NCBI GenBank assembly: GCA_963989385.1
Contig: OZ022510.1
Span: forward strand, 33,113,448-33,177,447
Length of the DNA: 64,000 nt
Reading direction: 5' to 3'
Source of the DNA: Ctena decussata
Lineage: Eukaryota; Mollusca; Bivalvia; Lucinida; Lucinidae
The translations under genes and the position numbers were made by a program. Positions within the stretch are counted from its first letter, which is position 1. Each line of letters begins with the position of its first letter. This document shows positions 55,946 through 64,000 of the stretch, piece after piece. Below the pieces are notes generated by a model. That model ran no database searches and was not told the DNA's origin. It worked only from the letters and a program-made list of their open reading frames with translations.

Positions 55946-56681
55946 TCATAATCTAGACTTTATTGTTTACTCAAGCATGAAAACGCCGATGTTTAAATTG
56001 CGTCATCATCTTGCTGCAATTTTATAGGCAGAAGTTTGGGATAACTGCTGAAAATTAACAAAAAACTAAAAGTGCATAAAATGTTGTTTACAAATCAAAT
56101 CAAATCAAATATTTTATTAAAGTCTCACCTCTAGTTACAGATTACAAATATATATAATAAAAATATTTACATTTGGTAAAATGAGTTAAGAGCGGCTCTA
56201 TACAAAGCTATGAGAGACTGTTAAAAAAAACAGAATCTAAGACAGAAATATATACATAAAAACATACGTACATAAAATTTGAGGGAATTCAGCAAGACAG
56301 TAGGTTAAGGCAAAAACAGACGTATCAGAGGCTCAGCGGACAAGGGTACCACGAGCTGGGGCTACGTGTATGAAAAGTGTATGAAATGTGACCGGCGTTC
56401 AAGACGGCAAAATAGAAACGAGCGACTGGCACGCCCGATAAAGCCAAACCTACTATGTTACTAAGCTAAGAGTCCTGCTACCATACAGCGGGTTCTGCAT
56501 CATATATACTTATGTAGTGACAGTCTGTTTCGTCATGGATCGGGCGTTAGCCGGTACAACTGACAGGCTCGCGCAACACTGTGCCGTACAGTGTTACCCG
56601 ATCCCGCCAGCCGCCCTAGACAAAGTCAGATCCATAACCAAACAACCTCCTTCTGATCAAATATCACAAACTGGATAAAAC

Positions 56682-57659
56682 CTATTTATATAACATATTT
56701 CTACGTCTATTGAGGATGTCGAAACAAAACTTTGCTGATTGCCTGAGCGTGTGATCATCTGATTCACCTAGAATGAAATTCAACTTTTCAGTAAAAGATT
56801 TTCTCTCAAAATCGTCATGTTGTTCTAATATTTTAGTAAAATATACTTTTCTTAAATCTTCGTACAAAGGACAATGCAAAAGTACATGCTCTTCGTTCTC
56901 TATATGGTTTACACAGTGAAAACAACGTCTGTCCTCTAAAGCTAAACGTTCATATCTTCCCGTTTCAATACGAATTGGAGCCACTCCACACCGAAATTTG
57001 GAGTATGAGCTCCGATGACAGCGAGGCATTAGACATCTGACGTAATTTTCGGTTTTATATTCATTTTTGAAACATCTGTATAAACGAAGCTTATTCTTTC
57101 CGTTGCCCTGACGTGCGTTGACTCTATTAACGTCATTTAACCACTTATCTTTACATTTATCTACCTGATAACTGTAAATTTGGTTTGAAATATTTCTAAG
57201 GTTAGTGTGTACAGATCGTAGGTCGATACCAGATTCTTCTAATAGAGCTCCAACTCTGTAATGCCAGTTTTTACAGCTCCTACCAGAACTGCGCTCAGAC
57301 CATTTATAAATCTTTAATTTTCTACGATCTTCATCCATTGTCTGCATTCGAAACCACTGGCTTATAACTACCTTCCACTGTTTGGATACCACTGGATCCC
57401 AGCCAATGTCCCCTAGAACCCCAGCATTTGGAGTGTATTGACCAACACCTAGGAAGAATCTAGCTGCCTTTAACTGTATCGAGTTAATACAGTTATACTC
57501 TCTACACCCCCAGATAGAAGCTCCATAGCTGATAATACTCCAGACCATCGTTTCGTATAGTTTTGTATACGTTCGGAAAGCTAAGCCTCCACATGACTTG
57601 TATTTTGCGATCACCAGGCTTAAAGCTCGACTTGCTGATTTTGCAACATGCTTAGCCAT
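56682..57659 (-). pseudogene. LINE ORF2 C-terminal half
   Basis: The frame has 325 codons, MAKHVAKSASRALSLVIAKY.., TMVWSIISYGASIWG.., GVAPIRIETGRYERLALEDR RCFHC.. H.. C. It is in the same frame as the upstream 57666-58706 reading and separated from it only by two adjacent TAG codons. The C-x2-C-x8-H-x4-C knuckle is identical in spacing to that of the LINE at 4270-5640, so both belong to related families. Function as a separate protein is unlikely. Confidence 0.85.
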
Positions 57660-57665
57660 TTCCTA

Positions 57666-58706
57666 CTAATTTAAATTCTCAGTCAGCAAAAGCCCTAAGT
57701 ATTTATATCTGTCGACCAAATTTAGTGTTTTATCACCACATGTGAATGCTTTGCTAGTTTTCGCCCTCGAGTTAGGTCTAAAATGTATTACATTAGACTT
57801 ATCGTCGTTAATTGTCATTTTGTTTACGTCACACCAGACATTAAGCTCGTCTAACATTAACTGTAGATCATTTTCTGAAGATGCCAGAAGTATCAGGTCG
57901 TCTGCATAAAGTAGAACAGAGACTTTCCCACCATCTACGTCAATACCTTTGTTTGTAGCTTTTATTTTTTGGACAATGTCATTGATATAAAGGTTAAACA
58001 AAATTGTGGATAGGTTACACCCCTGCTTCAGTCCACAAGTAACATCGAACCACTCCGTTTTAATACCGTTCAATCTTACACAGCAACTGACGTCATCATA
58101 TAAAGAGGTAATTGCGCCAAACATGCGTCCAGAAACACCAAGATCGCCCAATTTCTTAAACAACAGTTTTCTGTCTATAGCGTCATATGCTTTCCTAAAA
58201 TCAATAAAAGCAGCAAAAGTGGACTGACGTTTAAGCTTACGAGTTTCTATTATAGATGTTAGAGACAAAACATGATCAATGGTACTGCGGCCCTTCCGAA
58301 ACCCATTTTGGGCGTCACATAATATCGAGTTCTCTTGTTCCCATTTTATTAAGCGTTCGTTTAAAATATTGCAGTAAAGCTTATATACAGCTGGAGTTAT
58401 ATTTATCCCACGGTATGACATGGGATCACGTGCATCACTAGTTGAGGATTTTGACACAGAAACTATGATCCCACGGTTCCAGATCTTAGGAATTCGACCG
58501 AGACTGAAGCATCTGTTATAAAGCGAACATAACATGTTCAATAAATGTTTACTTTTTAAAACCTCACCAGGAATATCATCAATACCAGCCGATTTATTCA
58601 GTTTTAGACGCTTAACCGCTTGTTCTACTTCACCGATTTGTATTGGCGCCTCAAAGTATATGGGACTGTCAATGTCTCTATCACTAATTTCATCAGAATC
58701 CTGCAT
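57666..58706 (-). pseudogene. LINE reverse transcriptase domain
   Basis: The frame is open for 346 codons and extends upstream in frame to 58768 (WKNDFETLLN). It has NGFRKGRS (134-141), motif A AAFIDFRKAYD (165-175), CGLKQGCNLSTILF (224-237) and the catalytic LLYADDLILL (265-274), then YKYLGLLL. All catalytic aspartates are present. The usual proline of LSP is threonine. The reading ends ENLN-TAG-TAG-E-MAKH, so two stops separate it from the intact C-terminal half. Confidence 0.9.
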
Positions 58707-58769
58707 ATCTTTCGTATTTTTATTTCTTGGGTTAAGTAGCGTCTCAAAATCATTCTTCCATTTTCTTAA

Positions 58770-59085
58770 AAGCCCCCCAGTAATTCATTACTGACCGTTC
58801 CAAGGCGGTAGTTCTGTTGTGGTTCTCTGTTGCCTGTTTTTGGTGTCAGAGTTTCTGTGATGTTTTACCTTATGTATGTTCTTATTATTTTTGGTTCGGT
58901 TTGGGTTGCTGAGTGGCCACCTTTTGGGAACAAGCTGCTCACTCGGTTGGCCATATGTTCTCTGTATCTTGATTATTTGTAATCTTAGTTGTTTCCAACT
59001 ATGGTTTGAGGGCTGGATTTGGATTTTGATTGTTTCAGTTCCTGGTCTTTGCATACTTTTTACTTTCATCTGTATTGGAAGTTGT
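58770..59085 (-). repeat. Dispersed repeat family D1, copy 4, nested in the LINE
   Basis: On the minus strand it has GAGCAGCTTGTTCCCAAAAG GTGG and CCACAACAGAACTACCGCCT TGGAACGGTCAGTAATG..TACTGGGGGG. It splits the LINE frame between PDGTTT and WKNDF, so D1 was active after this LINE inserted. Confidence 0.8.
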
Positions 59086-59099
59086 TGTACCATCCGGCT

Positions 59100-59390
59100 T
59101 AATTATTTCCATAGGGATTATTTTCCTTCTCTCTTGACCTATTCCGATTTTACCCCAATTTCCTTCCAGAAAAGGTTTGAGTTTTTAGATTCTAGATCAT
59201 CAATATCTGCTTGTTTTTGCAGTAAAAATTTTCGTTTTGAGCGTTGTACCTCCCGGTTGAAGTGTTTTCTTTTGTCAATAAAATGTTTCCTTAGCTGTTT
59301 ACGGTCCTTGCTTTTACATCTAAGCATGGCTTTCTCTGCATCACACTGGTTATTCCATAACTCAGATAACAGCTCAGTTTACAGCTTTGG
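59100..59390 (-). pseudogene. LINE linker region upstream of RT
   Basis: ELWNNQCDAEKAMLRCKSKD..KHFNREVQRSKRKFLLQ..NLFWKEIG. A one-base frameshift near 59145 then restores GKIGIGQERRKIIPMEIIKP DG in another frame up to the D1 insertion. Confidence 0.78.
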
Positions 59391-59617
59391 TTTACATCGC
59401 ACAGCCTGAGCTTATTCTATCGCGACATGTTATATTTTTAAGGTGAGCGGTTCTCCAGTTATGAGAAACAACGCTGGCATTTTGATTATCTCTCTCCCGT
59501 GGGGAGTGGTTAAACTCCTTAAAATGCTCCTCTAGGACCACCATTCGCAATCACCCGGCCGCGCCGCCCCTCGGGGTCACTACTTGCCATACCTCTGCCG
59601 CCGAGTAATGCCGAATT

Positions 59618-59938
59618 ATGATGAAAGATACTTTTATCATATGACGCCGCTGTTATTCAGTGGATAACGTCATGTCATAAAAATCATATGACCACACGTG
59701 TAATAACACTTTGGCGCGTATACGTAACGTCATTGACAACGTCTATGTCAACATTGCGTTTTCTTATTGAAATAATGTTGAGTTTGAAGGCGTTAAAATC
59801 CCATTTTGAAGGGTCATATGATAAACAGATACTTACACTCGTAGTCATTTCATATGAAATTTATGAAACTCACCGAAGGCTCTTTTCATAAATTTCATAT
59901 GAAATGACTACGAATGTAAGATCCTCTATGTAGACCAC
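59618..59938. mobile_element. Hairpin/CRE-rich element, copy g
   Basis: The body has ATATGACGCCG, GATAACGTCATG and TAACGTCATTGACAACGTC. The palindrome at 59815-59925 has arms GTAGTCATTTCATATGAAAT TTATGAAA and loop CACCGAAGGCT. It ends TGTAAGATCCTCTATG, like copy c. Confidence 0.78.
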
Positions 59939-60099
59939 GCTGCGTTGTAAATAACGCGCGGCAAGAAGTAGCACATCAGAAAAACCATCGCATGAAAATA
60001 ACGCGTCATTGAAAACGGGGTTATTTCTTCTATTTAATGCGCTGAGACTATGTGGCCGAAAAATAGATATGAATATAACAAGGCCTGATTAAGACAGTT

Positions 60100-61794
60100 A
60101 AAGGGGGGGTGCCTATAAGGCCCATTTTCTGCCCAAGAGCAAAATGTTTTATTTTCAGCTGATGATTAGATTATAGTGTCCGCTATACTGAATCAATAGT
60201 GGTTAAGCTCCGTAAGCCCTACTTTTGGAATAATGGGGTTATTAAAGTGGGTGGGGTAAATCAACATGAACCAGGGGTGTCATGTTATAAGCTATATTTC
60301 TCCTTCAAATTTATTGGCTTTCATAAATATCTTCCTTTATAAGTTGAAGTAATGTCTTTGGTGACATCTTTTCTCAAATTCTATCTTTTAAAGTAAAATC
60401 TTATGTCTGCAGAATTTCTTTTAGAGACACTGTCAATTTTCATTAATTTTGGTACTTTGAATTCAATATATTCTACTATATCTCTAGAACCAATGGATGA
60501 CTTCTTACCAAACTAATATGGGTTCACCCTTGGGAAAATTAAAACTGTTGATTAAATTTTGGTGACCTTGACCTCTGTTTCAAGGTCACAGTAAGACTCA
60601 TAATGTCAATTTTAAGTCACGGTTTGGCCATTGTCTACACAGTAGCTCCTAAACTGATATGAAATCATGACCAAAGTGGCCTAAATTAAACATTATGAGA
60701 TGTTAGAGCACTAGTTATGATCCAATGGCCATGACATCATCTTCAAGGTCAAGGCCACAGTTAAACTAGACAGAGTTTGACCACAGATCTCACACAGCTA
60801 GTAAGCAGAAATTTAACAAATATGTATGTTTCTATTTGTAAAACAATGCTAACTATGCATATAATGACCTTGACCTTGATCTGAAGGTCACCAATACATT
60901 TAGTAGTCCATTATTTTACATTAGACTTTTCTATAACATTTAAGTTTAACCCAATTCTGTTTCATCATGTTTGGCTAATACTGACCATCAGACCAAGGTC
61001 AAGGTCATTCTGTGCACAGTAAACATTCATTCAAATGAAAACACTCAGATTTGGAACGTTTCTGCCGCCTGATTGATGGAATCTATGATTAAACTCTGTT
61101 TAGCCTAGCCATGACCTTGACCTTGAAGATGATGTCATGGCCATTTAATCATGATGCCATGGCCATGTAATTATAACTAGTGCTCTAACTCCTCATAATG
61201 TTTTATTTAGGCCACTTTGGTCATGATTTCATATCAGTTTAGGAGCTACTGTGTAGACAATGGCCAAACCGTGACTTAAAATTGACATTATGAGTCTTAC
61301 TGTGACCTTGAAACAGAGGTCAAGGTCACCAAAATTTAATCAACAGTTTGTACTTGCTCAAGGGTGAACCCATTTAGTTTGGTAAGAAGTCATCCATTGG
61401 TTCTAGAGATATAGTAGAATATATTGAATTCAAAGTACCAAAATTAATGAAAATTGACAGTGTCTCAAAAAGAAATTCTGCAGACATAAGATTTTACTTT
61501 AAAAGATAGAATTTGAGAAAAGATGTCACCAAAGACATTACTTCAACTTATAAAGGAAGGTATTTATGAATGTCATTAAATTCGAAGGAGAAATAAAGCT
61601 TATAATATGACACCCCTGGTTCATGTTGATTTACCCACCCACTTTAATAACCCCATTATTCCAAAAGTAGGGCTTACGGAGCTTAACCACTACTGATTCA
61701 GTATAGCGGACACTATAGTCTAATCATCAGCTGAAAATAAAACATTTTGCTCTTGGGCAGAAAAAGGGCCTTGTAGCCACCCCCCCCCCCCTTT
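60100..61794. mobile_element. Large foldback element, arms about 690 and 714 bp
   Basis: The left arm 60100-60790 is inverted as 61080-61794 with high identity. It starts GGGGGGG..AAGGCCCATTTTCTGCCC and runs through GTGGTTAAGCTCCGTAAGCC and CCAGGGGTGTCATGTTATAA to CATCATCTTCAAGGTCAAGG. The right arm has a small internal duplication (ATGGCCATT..ATGCCATGGCCATG). The spacer is 289 bp. There is no ORF of note. TCAAGGTCA occurs eight times in either orientation (60563, 60580, 60743, 60865, 60999, 61112, 61303, 61320). Confidence 0.92.
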
Positions 61795-62394
61795 GCACAA
61801 ATAAGAGCTGAAACCTCGCCTTAAACTCAAGTAATGCGCATTATTTTACTGGCGATGCTGAGGGAAGAATGGACGGGTGGAAGAGTTAAGGCGTTATTTA
61901 CTAGCAACTATTCAAAGAAATACAATGGTTGATCCACAAGTAATGTTACTGCGTCCATTCCGCGCTTATTTATAGTAGCATTATTATAAGAATTGTATCA
62001 AACTTTACTGTAATTTAGTTCCGATTGACTGAATGAATATAATTTTTGAATCTTTCTCCGTTTCAATCATATATATATATATGTTCAATGTATGCTTTCG
62101 ACGCCATGTCGCCGCTCGTTAAAATAACGTTTATTACATGAACATTATTTTCAATGTCAGTTATAAATAAAAATCAAACTAACGCGCCTAATCAAATAAA
62201 AATATAATACGATTACGAAATATACAGTATTTCAGTCACCTTAATGACGTCATTGCAGTATGGTTCGCTAGTTAGTGCTAATTCTTTTTACTGCCACTCA
62301 CAAACGCGTCAGCACATATTGATGCGGTTTTGTTACAAATTATGAATATCACTATTAGAAACCCTAGAGCTGTTTAACTAGATAAACGGTGATG

Positions 62395-62790
62395 CGATGT
62401 GCAATTCAGCAATAGTGTAAATGAGTCTGCAAATCCTAGGAATGTTGACCGCTTTTTGAAATTCATGTCATAACTTTTAGGTTTATATATCACCCAATGA
62501 CCTTCACTTATAAAGATATAGTCACTTGTATTTTCTTCCAAATGTGTTTTGACAATGTAGGGTAGGGACACTGAGCAGAAATGGAAGGAATATTTATGTG
62601 TCGACAGATTCATATTTTCCTAACTCGGGATACAAAAAGCTCTGGATTGATACCTATAATATCTGTTATAATGAAATTATTACAGCATCAAAGTCATTAC
62701 ATGTATATCAGCTTTGCTAAAACACAGAATTCACTTTGCAAGATAGGTTAATCAGGGAACACAATATGCCTTTCAAATGACGTCACTTTT
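62395..62790 (-). repeat. Dispersed repeat family D5, copy 2
   Basis: Reverse complement of 48940-49320. On the minus strand this copy keeps an open reading MNLSTHKYSFHFCSVSLPYI..SEGHWVIYKPKSYDMNFKKR over about 79 codons where the other copy has stops. It ends at a full CRE palindrome TGACGTCA (62778-62785). I do not recognise the protein. Confidence 0.72.
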
Positions 62791-62852
62791 GGTCGCTAGC
62801 AAAGTTTACATGAACCCCTTCGAGCCCACTAATTTTGCACGTGGTCCTTTAC

Positions 62853-63070
62853 AGGGTGTTATGAAAGTTCGAAGACATTATAATATTGCATTTAACTTCA
62901 GCAGTTGCATTCATTAAATTTTGAACTTTATAGGTTTCAAGTTCTATTCAATATTAAAGACCCACAATGTAACAACTTTCACAACCGTCATAAACCATTA
63001 TAGAATTAGCAGTTCATACCCAAGGTGTCAAAGAGGCCTGCTATTTATTATGGATTTTACGCTTAAAGAT
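62853..63070 (+). repeat. Dispersed repeat family D4, copy 2
   Basis: TACAGGGTGTTATGAAAGTT CGAAGACATTATAATATTGC and AATTAGCAGTTCATACCCAA match, in reverse, the repeat that abuts receptor exon 3. Confidence 0.75.
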
Positions 63071-63079
63071 GTGGCATAT

Positions 63080-64000
63080 TAAACTGTTATTTATTCTTAT
63101 CCCTCAGTGAATCATCATTTTAAAACTACTGAAATGATCGAGACTAAGTCAAACAGTATTTTATTAGTTACAGTTTGTAAGGATTCGTAGACAACCTGCA
63201 CATTTTGACAGATGATTCATTGACATGAAAAAGCAGATAAGGCACGTATATTTTGCAAAGGGGTTTGGGGTAATGAATTAACATCTGAAATGAAACTTGA
63301 AATCAAAAGTTGACATAAAATCATTCATATCATGGAGTGAGTCGTAGAAGTATGGGAGACAAGAATAAAATTTTGAAATATTTGTGGTGTATCTGAGAAT
63401 TATTACATATTTGAAATTTTACCCCAAAAAGTCAAAATATGCAAATGTCTTGGTAAAATAGCATTTCTACGACAATAATGAATTTAAATGAAAAGAAAAT
63501 TTGTTAATCACAGGGGTTTCTACTATAGTATAAAATACTGTAAGAGTTTTCTAAACAATTTCATATTCTTACCTTATTTGTTTCAAAACATCAAGGTCTT
63601 AGAGCAAAATTCAACGAAAAATGAATTTGAAGTTAAATCTAAGAGTAATTTGTTAAGACTGATTTTGCAAAACAATATGAAAAGAAAAATCAGATCAGCT
63701 GTTTATGTTCGATGTGAGAACAAATCTAATAACAAGAGACTAAAAGAAATCTGCAAATGCCTCTGTGTTTACAAATACTGATAGAGATTCTATCCCTACC
63801 CCCTAAAATTTAAAGTTTCAGTTGAGAATGGGGGTACCCTTTCGATTTAGTCAGAAATTCCGTAGTAAACCATCGAAAAATAATAAAAACTAAATGAAAA
63901 CAATTACGAAAATATTCTCTGCAATACCAGTACTTAAAATTCTTAAATATTTCTATAAGTTTGAAAAAAAAAACAAGCGCTTAAGATGCCGAACTCTAAT
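63080..64000. other. No recognised feature
   Basis: AT-rich sequence. A 97-codon open frame at 63488-63781 is lysine- and asparagine-rich, lacks any motif I know, and is probably compositional. Confidence 0.4.

Larger units (their letters stand above)
56092..59400 (-). mobile_element. LINE, nearly full ORF2 3' part, with nested repeat
   Basis: Read on the minus strand, the coding starts near 59385 (ELWNNQCDAEKAMLRCKSKD RK..), the linker before the RT. It is interrupted by a D1 repeat at 58770-59085, then has the complete RT and C-terminus to 56682. The 3' UTR ends in a (ATTTG)n tail at 56092-56115 instead of poly-A, as in several I/CR1/jockey-type elements. The endonuclease is missing, so the copy is 5'-truncated. 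This is the most intact mobile-element gene in the window. Confidence 0.88.

Noticed and set aside
58006..59409. Plus-strand open frames opposite the LINE, up to 177 codons
   Set aside because: They are antisense to the LINE and the nested D1 repeat, with no independent motif.

Overview
This is a gene-poor, repeat-rich, AT-rich stretch of an animal nuclear genome. There are no operons or prokaryotic signals. The style of the LINE proteins, the many small palindromic elements and the tRNA-derived SINEs suggest a mollusc, most likely a bivalve. That assignment is inference.

The one host gene I can support runs on the minus strand across the left half of the window. Eight short exons (35868-36005, 31160-31330, 28307-28408, 24389-24454, 20641-20744, 12219-12463, 10342-10503, 273-359) have GT donors and AG acceptors. 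Their phases match at every junction, and together they give about 358 codons of open reading frame. The product is the extracellular venus-flytrap domain of a GABA-B receptor-like class C GPCR, closest by eye to subunit 2. The first exons lie upstream, beyond what I could find, and the seven-transmembrane part lies past the left edge. None of these exons stands out as a long ORF.

The introns are full of repeats. These include a 5'-truncated LINE (4270-5640), SINEs, a non-autonomous hAT element with an 8-bp target duplication (31723-32121), and many palindromic MITEs. There is also a 47-unit, 42-bp minisatellite (33792-35765) that appears to be an amplified tRNA-like head of a SINE. For five of the eight exons a repeat, four of them palindromic, starts within about 8-42 nt of the 5' splice site.

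From 36 to 64 kb I found no host gene. That part holds most of the MITE copies, several foldback elements (42049-42787, 47683-48003, 60100-61794), a nearly intact LINE on the minus strand (56092-59400) split by a nested repeat, and decayed LINE fragments. At least ten dispersed repeat families have two or more copies within this window alone.
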